Source: an uncultured Flavobacteriales bacterium (GTDB taxonomy: Bacteria > Bacteroidota > Bacteroidia > Flavobacteriales_D > Sanyastnellaceae). Taken from it: DNA of 44,754 nt. The stretch lies in assembly GCA_949373165.1 (NCBI GenBank), contig CASICO010000005.1:1-44754 (forward strand). The letters are read 5' to 3'. Position numbers and translations under genes: made by a program. Of this stretch, positions 28,729-37,712 are shown piece by piece (positions within the stretch are counted from its first letter, which is position 1; every line of letters starts with the position of its first letter). A model generated the notes under the pieces. It searched no databases, was not told where the DNA came from, and saw only the letters and a list, made by a program, of their open reading frames with translations.

Positions 28729-29795
28729 ATTCCTCCTGGCGATTTGCGCCGGGGCAAGGCGAACACAGTGCAGCGAGCCTTGGCAATGCTCCAGATTGGG
28801 TGGCTCCATTTTTGGAACTCGACCAACGCTTCCAAAGCGGACAAGCACAGGCCCTCTCTTCGGGCAGCACAGGACCACCGAAAGAGTTGACCTTTGACGT
28901 GAACTGGATTCGCGCCTCCGCCTTGGCCACAGAATCGCACTTTGGCCTTCAACTGAAGCCTCGTTCCGCCCCACTTCTCGCGTGGTCTCCCCTTCCCATG
29001 GCCGGAGTTGGCGGACGAATGATGTGGTGGCGAACACGAATTCTAGGATGGGACTTGACCCAAAACCAACCCTCGTCTTCGCCCGTTGTTCCGGCCCCTC
29101 CGCAAGGTCAAGAACGCTACGATTTTGCTGTGGCTACTCCACAACAAGCCCAGGCGCTTCTTCAAAATGGAAGCCTCTCTCGCCTGTCCATCCTGTTGAT
29201 TGGCGGCGCACCGATTCCAGCCTCACTGGAGGCACGTCTTCTTCAAGGCGCAAACCAATTCGGTTGCGCCATCCACCATGGGTTTGGCATGACCGAAACC
29301 CTCACTCATGTGGCCACTCGGCCTTTGGGCGAATCCAACTACCGTGCTTTGGACGGGGTTGAATTCAAAATCTCAGCGCAAGGGGCATTGGAAATCCACT
29401 CCCCTGCAAGGGGGGTGCATCACCTGACCACACGAGATGCCGCCACCCCAGCAAAAGAGGGTCTTTCCAAAGGGTTCCTCTGGAAAGGCCGATTGGATCA
29501 CGTCATCAATACAGGCGGAATCAAGGTTCACCCTGCCGAACTGGAGCGAAGCCTTTCCCCCTTACTCAGCGCGCTCCTACCCAACCGACGCTGGTATTTG
29601 GTCGGGCGTCCACATCCCCGAACGGGAGAAGAGGTTCGTCTCGTGATTGAAGGGCCAGAAGAAGGAAACCCTTCGCTCGAAAAGGCCATCATGGCCCGAA
29701 CCCGAGAGGCATGTCCTGGTCCTGAACGCCCCCGAAGCATCGAATGGGTGACGAAAATGAAAGAAACCGCCTCGGGTAAAGTGCACCGATATTGA
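28725..29795 (+). CDS. menE: o-succinylbenzoate-CoA ligase
   Basis: This 356-residue member of the AMP-forming acyl-CoA ligase family is compact, as in other Bacteroidota MenE proteins. Motifs seen are the P-loop-like LSSGSTGPPKE, HHGFGMTETLTHVATR, GRLDHVINTGGIKVHPAELE and the C-terminal KETASGKVHRY with the adenylation lysine. It activates o-succinylbenzoate for MenB. The start at 28725 overlaps the menC stop. It ends 21 bp before rdgB. Confidence 0.94.
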   Translation: MNSSWRFAPGQGEHSAASLGNAPDWVAPFLELDQRFQSGQAQALSSGSTGPPKELTFDVNWIRASALATESHFGLQLKPRSAPLLAWSPLPMAGVGGRMMWWRTRILGWDLTQNQPSSSPVVPAPPQGQERYDFAVATPQQAQALLQNGSLSRLSILLIGGAPIPASLEARLLQGANQFGCAIHHGFGMTETLTHVATRPLGESNYRALDGVEFKISAQGALEIHSPARGVHHLTTRDAATPAKEGLSKGFLWKGRLDHVINTGGIKVHPAELERSLSPLLSALLPNRRWYLVGRPHPRTGEEVRLVIEGPEEGNPSLEKAIMARTREACPGPERPRSIEWVTKMKETASGKVHRY

Positions 29796-29816
29796 ATCTC
29801 TTGCGACCTTTGGTTC

Positions 29817-30432
29817 ATGCCCCTCCCAAAATTGGTCTTTGCGACCAGAAATCCCGGAAAAGTCAAAGAAATTGCAGAATTGCTCGGTGCTCATTTTGAG
29901 ATCATCGGCCTGGATGCTGTTGGATGCCTTGAAGACATCCCTGAGACAGCCCCCACTTTAGAGGGGAATGCCATTCAGAAAGCAGAATATGTGCTGTCCC
30001 ATTACGGTGTCCACTGCTTCGCAGACGACACTGGATTGGAGGTGAACGCACTCCAAGGTGCGCCTGGCGTGCACACCGCACGTTACGCAGGGGAAGAAAA
30101 AGACCCCAATGCCAACATGGAGAAGCTGATGGCCGCTCTAAAAAAATGAACCCAACCGAAGCGCCAGGTTCCGAACGGTGATGGCCCTTACGACACCTAC
30201 AGGAACCCTCACATTTGACGGCATATGCTCCGGTCGCATTGCAAAAAAAACCAGTGGATCCGAGGGTTTCGGGTATGATCCAATCTTCATTCCTGAGGGA
30301 CAATCCGTCCGCACATTCGCCGAAATGACGCCTTCGGAGAAGAACGTCATCAGCCACAGAGGACGCGCAGTAAGGGCGATGGTCAAAGAACTCATAGTCA
30401 GAGGTGGAGAAACGGAGGTGAAACCCGGTTGA
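29817..30432 (+). CDS. rdgB: XTP/dITP diphosphatase, frame broken at A7
   Basis: This is a house-cleaning pyrophosphatase that removes dITP, XTP and dHAPTP-like nucleotides. The first part carries [14 protein letters not shown] and [14 protein letters not shown], then GVHTARYAG. It then reads CTA AAA AAA TGA at about 30138-30149. With one A fewer in the run at 30140-30146 the frame continues [18 protein letters not shown], then [10 protein letters not shown] and SHRGRAV, giving 204 residues, normal for RdgB. As written, the ORF would lose its C-terminal third. It could be a sequence error, a true mutation or slippage. It follows menE by 21 bp. Confidence 0.88.
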
Positions 30433-30493
30433 AATCCCCGGTTGTCGCATTAGGTTTGTGTTCAATTCCGATTTTTCGGTCTGTGGAATGCCC

Positions 30494-31447
30494 ATGAATT
30501 ACCTCGATTTCGAAGAGCCCATCCGTTTGCTGCAAGAGCAGCTTGAGCAGGCACAGGACATCGACGGCCAAGGCCAGGTCGACATGCAAAGTACCCTGAC
30601 CGACCTGGAGCAAAAGATTGCAGAGGTCAGCCAAGAGATTTATGCCAACCTCACCCCATGGCAAAGGGTTCAAGTCTCTCGCCACCCGGATCGCCCTTAC
30701 ACGCTCGATCACATCAACGCCTTAACACAAGGCCGGTTCTTAGAATTGCATGGCGACCGCAATTGCAAAGATGACAAGGCCATGGTCGGAGGCCTGGGCA
30801 TGATTGACGATCTCCCTGTGATGTTTGTCGGCCAGCAAAAGGGAGCCAACACCAAACTGCGTCAGTACCGCAATTTTGGCATGGCCAATCCCGAAGGATA
30901 CAGAAAGGCCTTGCGCCTGATGAAATTGGCTGAGAAGTTCAACCGGCCTGTGGTTTGCCTCATCGATACCCCAGGAGCTTACCCCGGACTTGAAGCCGAA
31001 GAACGAGGACAAGGAGAAGCCATTGCGCGCAACATCATAGAGATGATGCAACTCCGTGTACCCGTGATCTGCGTGGTCATCGGTGAAGGCGCTTCCGGCG
31101 GCGCATTGGGCATTGGAATTGGAGACCGGGTACTCATGATGGAACACACATGGTATTCTGTGATTTCTCCAGAATCCTGCTCCAGCATCCTGTGGCGTTC
31201 TTGGGACCACAAAATTGAAGCCGCTGAAGCCCTCAAGTTGACGGCCGAGGACATGATGGGCAACAAGCTCATCGACGGCATCATTCCCGAACCTCTTGGC
31301 GGTGCGCACATCGACCGTGACGCCGCTTTTTCCAACGTAAAAAATGAGATTCTAAAGCACTTGCGTAAGCTTCGGGTGATGAACCCAGACAAGCGCATTG
31401 ATGCCCGAATTCGAAAGTTCTCCTCAATGGGCGTTGTTCAAGCATGA
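30494..31447 (+). CDS. accA: Acetyl-CoA carboxylase carboxyltransferase subunit alpha
   Basis: This 317-residue subunit partners AccD to transfer the carboxyl group from biotin to acetyl-CoA. Conserved blocks are seen: [73 protein letters not shown] and [17 protein letters not shown]. The ATG at 30494 fits the family start, with 30488 as an alternative. No accD is in the window, as is common. Confidence 0.96.
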   Translation: MNYLDFEEPIRLLQEQLEQAQDIDGQGQVDMQSTLTDLEQKIAEVSQEIYANLTPWQRVQVSRHPDRPYTLDHINALTQGRFLELHGDRNCKDDKAMVGGLGMIDDLPVMFVGQQKGANTKLRQYRNFGMANPEGYRKALRLMKLAEKFNRPVVCLIDTPGAYPGLEAEERGQGEAIARNIIEMMQLRVPVICVVIGEGASGGALGIGIGDRVLMMEHTWYSVISPESCSSILWRSWDHKIEAAEALKLTAEDMMGNKLIDGIIPEPLGGAHIDRDAAFSNVKNEILKHLRKLRVMNPDKRIDARIRKFSSMGVVQA

Positions 31448-31465
31448 TAGACGCGCTTGACTTCT

Positions 31466-31474
31466 TAGCTTTGC
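31466..31474 (+). promoter_or_regulatory. Putative -7 element upstream of OmpA/TPR lipoprotein
   Basis: TAGCTTTGC matches the Bacteroidota -7 consensus TAnnTTTGC and lies 17 bp before the lipoprotein ATG, just after accA. No clear TTG is placed about 20 bp upstream, so only the -7 half is supported. Confidence 0.35.
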
Positions 31475-31490
31475 CCGCGATTCACGATTC

Positions 31491-33194
31491 ATGAACATGC
31501 AGTACATCGTCCGCCAACCATTGGCGCTCCTGCTCCCCGCCTTCCTTTTGCTCATCTCCCTGCCCGGTTGTGGCGGCTTGGGTAAAATGGACAAGGCCAT
31601 CGAGGAGCTCAACCTCAAAATGACCCCTGAACCCCTCATTGTTAGAGGTGGTCAAGTCCAACTTGCACTCTCGGGTACGTTCCCCGAGAAGTACTTTGCC
31701 AAAAAAGCCATCGTTGAAGCCACACCCGTTCTCGTTTGGGAAGGTGGCGAAGCGGCTTTCGAAACCGTAGGCTTCCAAGGAGAAGATGCGGCAGGCAACT
31801 ACACTGTGGTTCCTTTCAAAACCCCTAAGTCCTTTGACTACTCAGGAAAAATAGACTTTCAAGAGGGCATGGAAGACGGCGCTCGCCTTGAGCTTCGCAT
31901 CAGCGGCTCAATGGGCAGCAAATCCATGGACTTTACTCCCGTCGTCCTCGGAGACGGAGTGATTACCACACCAAATTGGGTGAGCTCAGACGACCGCTTC
32001 GTCAAGGGAACAGACCAATTCCAACGTGTGATCTCCTACACGGAAGAAGCAGAAATCCATTACGCATACAATCGCTCGAACGTTCGCTCTGCTGAGCTTC
32101 GCGACGACGACATGTCTGCCATGAAGGACTTCCTTGGCTTCGCTGCTGCCCACGACAGTGTCGTACTCAAGGGAACCAGTGTGAGCGCCTACGCTTCTCC
32201 AGAGGGCGAAATCACCCTCAATGAAGACCTCGCCATGGAACGCGCCGAAAGTGCCAATGCCGCGGTTGCAAAACTCCTCAAGCGCGCTAAAATCACCACA
32301 GAAGACGGCTTCTTCGGGAACAACCCCAAAGGAGAAGATTGGGAAGGTTTTCAATCCTTGATGCGTGCATCCAACATTGAAGACAAGGACCTCATCCTTC
32401 GTGTTCTGTCCATGTACAGCGACAAGAACCGCCGTGAAGAGGAAATCAAGAACATCGCCAAGACCTACACGGAGATCGAAAAAGAGATTCTCCCAGCCTT
32501 GCGTCGCTCCATGATCACCCTTCGTTACGACATCGAGGGATACAGCGACGAGGAGTTGATGGCATTGGCCATGAGCAACCCCGACACCTTGACGGTGGAG
32601 GAGTCTCTATACGCCGCGACTTTGTTTGAAAGCAACGAAGACATGCTCAAGGTTTACGCCTCGACCAGCAGAGTGCATGCTGGCGACTGGCGTGGCCCCA
32701 ACAACGAAGGCGTTTGCCTCATGGAAATGGGCAAGTTGAACCAGGCTGCAGACCGCTTTATGGCGGCCGACGAGCGTGGAGACAGCCCCATCATCAACAA
32801 CAACCTTGGTGCTGTTGCGCGAATGAAGGGCAACCTTTCAGATGCCAAGCGCCTGTTGGGCAGTGCCAGTGGTGCTGGTGACGCAGTGAAGTACAACAAA
32901 GGCATCTTGGCCATCCAAGAAGGCAACTACAGCCAAGCTGTGTCCAACTTCTCTGGGGAAAACACCGCCAATGCCGCTCTGGCCAAATTGCTGAATGGAG
33001 ACGCCAACGGCGCCAAGACCATTCTCAACAACGCCAAAGACGAGTCGGCAGTCGGCCATTACATCTTGGCCATTGCCAATGCCCGCCTCGGCAACAGTAC
33101 CGAAGCCAAGGAGCACAGAGACATGGCCGTTCAGAAAGACGCCGGTCTTGCTGCAAAAGCCAGTGCTGACCTTGAGTTCCGTGACTTGGACTGA
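31491..33194 (+). CDS. Outer-membrane lipoprotein with OmpA-like and TPR regions
   Basis: This 567-residue protein has a lipoprotein signal (LLLISLPGCGG). A beta-rich region follows to about residue 180. An OmpA/MotB-like segment reads VSAYASPEGEITLNEDLAME, then RAESANAAVAKLL (about residues 235-265), which in the family contacts peptidoglycan. The C-terminal 200 residues are TPR-like helical repeats (NEGVCLMEMGKLNQAADRF, NLGAVARMKGNLSDAKRLL, YNKGILAIQEGNYSQAVSN). The combination suggests an envelope scaffold protein on the periplasmic face. I do not recognise a named gene. It is followed by a strong terminator. Confidence 0.8.
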   Translation: MNMQYIVRQPLALLLPAFLLLISLPGCGGLGKMDKAIEELNLKMTPEPLIVRGGQVQLALSGTFPEKYFAKKAIVEATPVLVWEGGEAAFETVGFQGEDAAGNYTVVPFKTPKSFDYSGKIDFQEGMEDGARLELRISGSMGSKSMDFTPVVLGDGVITTPNWVSSDDRFVKGTDQFQRVISYTEEAEIHYAYNRSNVRSAELRDDDMSAMKDFLGFAAAHDSVVLKGTSVSAYASPEGEITLNEDLAMERAESANAAVAKLLKRAKITTEDGFFGNNPKGEDWEGFQSLMRASNIEDKDLILRVLSMYSDKNRREEEIKNIAKTYTEIEKEILPALRRSMITLRYDIEGYSDEELMALAMSNPDTLTVEESLYAATLFESNEDMLKVYASTSRVHAGDWRGPNNEGVCLMEMGKLNQAADRFMAADERGDSPIINNNLGAVARMKGNLSDAKRLLGSASGAGDAVKYNKGILAIQEGNYSQAVSNFSGENTANAALAKLLNGDANGAKTILNNAKDESAVGHYILAIANARLGNSTEAKEHRDMAVQKDAGLAAKASADLEFRDLD

Positions 33195-33214
33195 GTGCAC
33201 ATCATCCCATTCAA

Positions 33215-33250
33215 AAAAAGCCCCGGTTGCCAATGCAACCGGGGCTTTTT
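33215..33250. terminator. Bidirectional intrinsic terminator
   Basis: AAAAAGCCCCGGTTGC and GCAACCGGGGCTTTTT form a perfect 16-bp stem with a CAAT loop. It lies between two convergent genes, the lipoprotein (plus, ends 33194) and the TrmH methyltransferase (minus, ends 33295). A- and T-runs at the two ends let it serve both strands. Confidence 0.92.
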
Positions 33251-33294
33251 CATTCGCGCCACATCCATACAGTGCACGAGTTTGCACGTTGAGG

Positions 33295-33840
33295 TTAAGA
33301 CAGTCCCATCGCGCGGTAGGCCTGCCAGCAAACCATGCCCGCTGCCACTGATACGTTTAAACTGTGCTTGACGCCGAATTGAGGAATCTCCAGCACCCCG
33401 TCGACTGCAGCCAAAACTTCGGCGGAACAGCCGCGCACTTCATTGCCCAGAACCACAGCCCATTGGCCGTTGGACGCAGGCGACCAATCTTCGAGTGTGG
33501 TTGCCCCACTGGCTTGCTCCAAGGCCAACACCACAAAGCCCTTTGACTGCAACTCCTGGATGGCCTCAACCGTCTCTTCATGGCCAGACCAAGCCACATG
33601 ATCGGTGGCCCCGAGGGCCGTCTTGAGAATGTCCCGGTGTGGTGGACGGGATGTATACCCGCAGAGATCCAGACCGTGCAACCGAAACGCGTCCGCGGTA
33701 CGAAAAACAGCGCCCACATTTTGGGCGCTGCGAATCTGGTCCAATACAAAACGCAAGGGCATCTTTTCGGCCGCCACGAAGTCTTCTGCAGACAACCTTA
33801 GCAAGTCCTTCATGGCCGTCGCGCGGTGGCCTTCGGCCAT
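33295..33840 (-). CDS. TrmH family (SpoU) RNA methyltransferase
   Basis: This 181-residue protein of the SPOUT class has motif 1 VLDQIRSAQNVGAVFRTADA, motif 2 VVLGNEVRGCS and motif 3 IPQFGVKHSLNVSVAAGM, which together form the knotted SAM-binding site. It 2'-O-methylates a tRNA or rRNA ribose; the exact target cannot be read from the sequence. The ATG at 33840 shares its A with the sppA TGA. An internal ATG nine codons in (MKDLLRLS) is also close to the family start. Confidence 0.9.
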   Translation of the reverse strand: MAEGHRATAMKDLLRLSAEDFVAAEKMPLRFVLDQIRSAQNVGAVFRTADAFRLHGLDLCGYTSRPPHRDILKTALGATDHVAWSGHEETVEAIQELQSKGFVVLALEQASGATTLEDWSPASNGQWAVVLGNEVRGCSAEVLAAVDGVLEIPQFGVKHSLNVSVAAGMVCWQAYRAMGLS

Positions 33841-35762
33841 CAGTAAACGCGGATGTGGTAAGGCAAGCGCGCTTGAACGCGGTCCCTGGCCTCCAAGTTC
33901 ACGAAAGCTTCCACTTCCATCATGGCCTGAACGGCATCCGCAGGAACCCCTGCAGCTTCCGCCATGGCAGACATTTGAGCCACGCCGGTAAAATCAGAAA
34001 TGAACTGCTCGAATGGATCAATCGGCTCTGGGTACTCAATCAAATCAAAGTCCTCTAGACCCGCCATGTCTGCGGCCATCGCCACGGCGTCCTGCAGGTT
34101 GCCCATGCCATCGACAAGGCCGATCTCCATCGCATCCTGACCGGTCCAAACCCGGCCCCGGGCAACTTCATCGACAGCTTCAACCGTCATTCCTCGTCCC
34201 TCGGCCACATGGCCAATGAAGGAATCATAAATATGAGTGACCGATTCATTCACGGCATCCAAGGCAACGCCGGAAATGGGCGTGTGCATAGAAATGGCAT
34301 TGGCGTGGTCGTGGAGCTTTACCCCATCAAAATCCAGTCCGATGCGCTCCTTCAGCAACTTACCTGCACTCGGAAGGACGCCAAAGACGCCAATGCTACC
34401 GGTAATGGTATTGGGCTGCGCCAAAATGTGGTCCGCCGCGCAACTGATGTAGTATCCGCCGCTGGCTGCTAGGTCACTCATCGAGGCCACCACGGGCTTA
34501 CCCGCCTCCTTTAACAAGACTGTCTCACGCCAGATCACATCGCTGGCCAAGGCGCTTCCACCGGGCGAATTGACCCGCAGCACGACCGCCCCCACTTCTG
34601 GGTCGAGTCTGGCTTCGCGCAAGGCGCCCGCAATGCGCTCTGAGCCGATGGTGGCGTCATCGCCTGCGCCACTCTCAATGGCCCCCACGGCAAACACAAC
34701 TGCAACAGAATTGGCCTCTCCTTCATCGGCGGTGTCCTCATTCGCCTCGTCTTCGTCGCTGCTTTCTTCAGCTGCGCCCAATTCTACTTGGAGGTTCTGG
34801 ATTAAATCTTCAAAGGCATTTGGGTTGTGATACTGCCCATAACCCATGAGCAAAGCATGGCTTGTCTCGTCTTCGTCTTCTGCGGCACCTTTCTCCAAAA
34901 GGTGGGCATGCAACTCATCCTCGTACATCAATCCATCCACGAAACCCAATGACACAGCGTCTTGAGGCAACCTCACACTCAGGCTGTTCACGTGCCCATT
35001 GAGCACATCCATGCTCATGCCACGTGCTGCAGCAATGTCGCCGCCCATGCGCCCCCAAAAATCTTCGAGCATGGCCGTGAGCTGCTCACGGTTGGCCTCT
35101 GATAGGTCATCGCGCAAATAAGGTTCTACGGCACTTTTGTACGCATTGTCTGGACCACGAACCACGGTCATTTCGACCCCCAAGTCCGCCAACATCCGCT
35201 TGTAGAATGTGGTTTCCATGCCCATGCCACTCATGTCCATTCCGCCTTCAGGATGCAAATACACCTCGTCGGCAACCGTGGACATCCAATAAGCGCCCTG
35301 GGTATAGATCTCGCTCCACGCCACAATCCACTTGCCCGAGGCTTTGAATTTGGCCAAAGCGTCCCGGACTTCACCCAACATGGAGGGATAACCAGAGATC
35401 ATGTCCGCTGTCATCAAAATGCCCTCAATGTTGTCGTCTTCTGCGGCCCGCTCCATGTCGGCCAAAAAGTGATTGAGTCCCAATTGCGTTTCGGGCTCCA
35501 TAGAACCGAACTGGAGCGTAAACGGCAATTCCATGCCACGTTCCGCCATGGGCGCATCAAACGTGAGGTGCAAAACCGAACCTTCCTCGATTTCTGTGCC
35601 AAGGTCAAAGTTCATGTCCGAGCCACCACCAACGCCCTCAAAGGCGGAAGAGATCCCACCGACCAAGGCGCCGACGAAGATGAAAATGAGCAAGGAGCCA
35701 GCGATGACCATTGCGAGGGTGGAGCCGAGTAAACTGGCAAGAAATTGCTTTCCGAAATTCAT
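33840..35762 (-). CDS. sppA: Signal peptide peptidase SppA, 67K type
   Basis: This 640-residue, tandem-domain membrane protease clears cleaved signal peptides. One N-terminal membrane segment lies at about residues 10-40. The catalytic lysine is Lys209 (NAYKSAVEPY) and the serine is Ser434 (DLAASGGYYIS), matching the Lys/Ser dyad split between the two halves in the E. coli enzyme. A strongly acidic linker (AEESSDEDEANEDTADEGEA, about 331-350) joins the halves. The gene lies 95 bp after pspC and overlaps the methyltransferase start by one base. Confidence 0.94.
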   Translation of the reverse strand: MNFGKQFLASLLGSTLAMVIAGSLLIFIFVGALVGGISSAFEGVGGGSDMNFDLGTEIEEGSVLHLTFDAPMAERGMELPFTLQFGSMEPETQLGLNHFLADMERAAEDDNIEGILMTADMISGYPSMLGEVRDALAKFKASGKWIVAWSEIYTQGAYWMSTVADEVYLHPEGGMDMSGMGMETTFYKRMLADLGVEMTVVRGPDNAYKSAVEPYLRDDLSEANREQLTAMLEDFWGRMGGDIAAARGMSMDVLNGHVNSLSVRLPQDAVSLGFVDGLMYEDELHAHLLEKGAAEDEDETSHALLMGYGQYHNPNAFEDLIQNLQVELGAAEESSDEDEANEDTADEGEANSVAVVFAVGAIESGAGDDATIGSERIAGALREARLDPEVGAVVLRVNSPGGSALASDVIWRETVLLKEAGKPVVASMSDLAASGGYYISCAADHILAQPNTITGSIGVFGVLPSAGKLLKERIGLDFDGVKLHDHANAISMHTPISGVALDAVNESVTHIYDSFIGHVAEGRGMTVEAVDEVARGRVWTGQDAMEIGLVDGMGNLQDAVAMAADMAGLEDFDLIEYPEPIDPFEQFISDFTGVAQMSAMAEAAGVPADAVQAMMEVEAFVNLEARDRVQARLPYHIRVY

Positions 35763-35857
35763 AAGGTGTAAGGGTGATTTGCCTCCCGAAGGAGATGTAA
35801 AGTTGAGGAAAATATGGACTCAGAAATGAGAAAATGGGTCAAAGACAGGCGAGGCGA

Positions 35858-36649
35858 TTAAAACATGAACTGGAAGTTCCAATGACCCGTGATCAGTCCC
35901 GACAATACCAACGCCCCAATCAGCAGCAGCAGCAGCAACGACGCTCCGATCAAAATCCAGCCCAGTGTGCGAATGAAGGCCTTGAGGAATCGGGGCAGCG
36001 TATCGGAAATGAAACGGCGCCACCAGGCGAGCAAACGGCGCCCACTTTCGGGATTTTCAAATTCATCTTTCGCCTTGTTTAGCTGATCCTCGACCGTTTC
36101 CTTGATGGCGTCCAGTGTCACTGGATCTCCCTTCATGGCCAAACGGTCGCTTGCCGATTTGGCCCTGGGGGTAATGGCCCAAAGAATGGCATACAACAAT
36201 GGACCGATGCCCGGACCAATGAGCAACAGAATGAAAAGAGCCCGTACCACAATGGGGTCCACACCGACCCGGTGGGCCAGGCCTGCAGCAACACCCGCAA
36301 TAACACTGTCGTCTGAATCGCGGAATACGCGGCGCTTTTGGTCGCCCTGCTGGTTTTTTTTCTTTTCTGGCTCCTCCTCGTCGGTCAATTCGCGAAACGC
36401 CTTGGGCTCACCCAATTGAGTTTTCGCCTTCTCGACATCGACCAGTGTCACAACTGAGCGAGTTCCAGCCGTGAATTGGGAGAACAACTCAGCAAGGCGG
36501 TGCTCCACTTCCTGCAGAACCTCCTCCCTTCCTTCTGCGCCCCGAAGGACTTGTCTCAAATCAGACAGGTAATCGCGCAGCACGATGTACGCCGGCAATT
36601 CTACGTTGAACAGGAGCCCACCTAGGGATATGTTGCGTGTTTCAACCAT
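35858..36649 (-). CDS. PspC domain membrane protein
   Basis: The 263-residue protein has an N-terminal cytoplasmic part with YIVLRDYLSDLRQVL and a predicted amphipathic region. It then has the PspC domain (RVFRDSDDSVIAGVAAGLAH, GVDPIVVRALFILLLI, YAILWAITP), with two membrane segments, and ends with another hydrophobic helix (WILIGASLLLLLLIGALVLS). It lies 5 bp downstream of the PadR gene. This PadR-PspC pairing is common in Bacteroidota. A role in envelope stress is by family; the exact function is unproven. Confidence 0.9.
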   Translation of the reverse strand: MVETRNISLGGLLFNVELPAYIVLRDYLSDLRQVLRGAEGREEVLQEVEHRLAELFSQFTAGTRSVVTLVDVEKAKTQLGEPKAFRELTDEEEPEKKKNQQGDQKRRVFRDSDDSVIAGVAAGLAHRVGVDPIVVRALFILLLIGPGIGPLLYAILWAITPRAKSASDRLAMKGDPVTLDAIKETVEDQLNKAKDEFENPESGRRLLAWWRRFISDTLPRFLKAFIRTLGWILIGASLLLLLLIGALVLSGLITGHWNFQFMF

Positions 36650-36654
36650 ATTAA

Positions 36655-36996
36655 TTAGTCTTCAAGAGGTTGAGATAAGGAGTTCACGGAATCCACGAAT
36701 TGGTTCCATGCCACTTCCATTTTGTGAAGGACTTGCTCTCCTTTCTTGGTCATGCTGTAATATTTGCGGGGCGGTCCTGATGGGCTTTCGGCCCATCGAT
36801 AGGTGAGCGTTTCGGCGTTTTTCATGCGGGTGAGCAAAGGATAAATGGTCCCCTCCACCACCAACAGGTCGACCTCCTGCAAGGCCGCGACGATGTCGGA
36901 TGTGTACGCCTCGCCTTGGCGCAGTACCCGGAGGATACAGAGCTCCAAAACGCCCTTGCGCATTTGCGCTGTTGATGCTGCGGCTTCTTTGGTCAT
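36655..36996 (-). CDS. PadR family transcriptional regulator
   Basis: This 113-residue winged-helix protein reads MRKGVLELCILRVLRQGEAY, then LVVEGTIYPLLTRMKNAE, SGPPRKYYSMTKKGEQVL and a C-terminal dimerisation helix. The signature IYPLLTRM-(x)n-GPPRKYY is typical of PadR. The start ATG at 36996 was chosen over upstream in-frame codons because it fits the family. It lies 26 bp downstream of a perfect palindrome likely to be its own operator, so it probably autoregulates padR-pspC. Confidence 0.92.
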   Translation of the reverse strand: MTKEAAASTAQMRKGVLELCILRVLRQGEAYTSDIVAALQEVDLLVVEGTIYPLLTRMKNAETLTYRWAESPSGPPRKYYSMTKKGEQVLHKMEVAWNQFVDSVNSLSQPLED

Positions 36997-37022
36997 GCCA
37001 TGCAAGGATATGCACAATACTT

Positions 37023-37045
37023 GGTACTTTGTATTACAAAGTACC
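37023..37045. promoter_or_regulatory. Putative PadR operator (11-bp inverted repeat)
   Basis: GGTACTTTGTA and TACAAAGTACC are exact reverse complements separated by one base, 26 bp upstream of the padR start. The spacing suggests the site overlaps the padR promoter, whose -7 element may be TATTGTGC just downstream on the minus strand. Binding by the PadR product is inferred from position and from autoregulation known in this family. Confidence 0.65.
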
Positions 37046-37211
37046 TGTTTTTGCATTCATTAAGGAATCAGAGGCATCCAGTCGCCCTATCGAATGCCTG
37101 CCCACCCAACCTTCTCGAGGTGGAGCACTGGGGTAGGGCTTGCCTGAATTTCAACCAAAACGTGACAAAAGAAGAGCCGTTTCTAAGTCCCTTCCTCACG
37201 ACATTTGCTGG

Positions 37212-37712
37212 GTGCGCATTCACATTGCTACCGGGTCCAATCTGGGCGACCGACAGAAACACCTCGACGAGGCCGACCGTCAAATGACCGAGTCTCTTGG
37301 CCTTGTATTGCGGACATCTCCCACGTATCGGACCGAGGCCATTGGCATGGCACCTGAGACACCCGACTTTTTAAATCGGATCATCGAGCTGGAACTTCAT
37401 GCCCCCTGGAAAGACCGCCCGGAACAGGTGATGGCCACCCTCCTGGCCATTGAGCAGGAAATGGGGCGGCAGAGACCCAAAGAAGGCTACACCTCCCGCC
37501 CCATCGATCTGGACATTGTGCTCTGGGGAAACCGGGTTCTCAAGCTGGACAACCTTCAAGTCCCCCACCCACGCATGCTGCGGCGCCGTTTTGTCTTGAA
37601 ACCCTTGGCGGATTTGATTCCAGAACAACCCATTCCAGGGGATGGCCGCACTGTCGCGCAATGTTTGGCTGACCTTCCGGAAGATGTGCCCCAAATTGCG
37701 CCTTGGCCATGA
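37212..37712 (+). CDS. folK: 6-hydroxymethyl-7,8-dihydropterin pyrophosphokinase
   Basis: This 166-residue protein of the folate pathway transfers pyrophosphate from ATP to the pterin. Signature segments are IATGSNLGDRQKHLDEA, PTYRTEA, LLAIEQEMGRQR and RPIDLDIVLWG, with the metal-binding Asp pair, and VPHPRMLRRRFVLKPLADL. GTG at 37212 (VRIHIATGSNLG) gives the normal length; the open frame extends upstream to a TTG but adds residues with no family match. It ends in an ATGA overlap with the kinase gene. Confidence 0.92.
   Translation: MRIHIATGSNLGDRQKHLDEADRQMTESLGLVLRTSPTYRTEAIGMAPETPDFLNRIIELELHAPWKDRPEQVMATLLAIEQEMGRQRPKEGYTSRPIDLDIVLWGNRVLKLDNLQVPHPRMLRRRFVLKPLADLIPEQPIPGDGRTVAQCLADLPEDVPQIAPWP

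Noticed and set aside
35783..35794. CTCC-TTCG-GGAG hairpin (minus strand) between pspC and sppA
   Set aside because: A stable tetraloop but only a 4-bp stem and no U-run; too short to call a terminator or riboswitch.
37057..37211. Possible small RNA between padR and folK
   Set aside because: GC-rich but I could not match a known RNA fold or a terminator; an upstream extension of folK is also unsupported.
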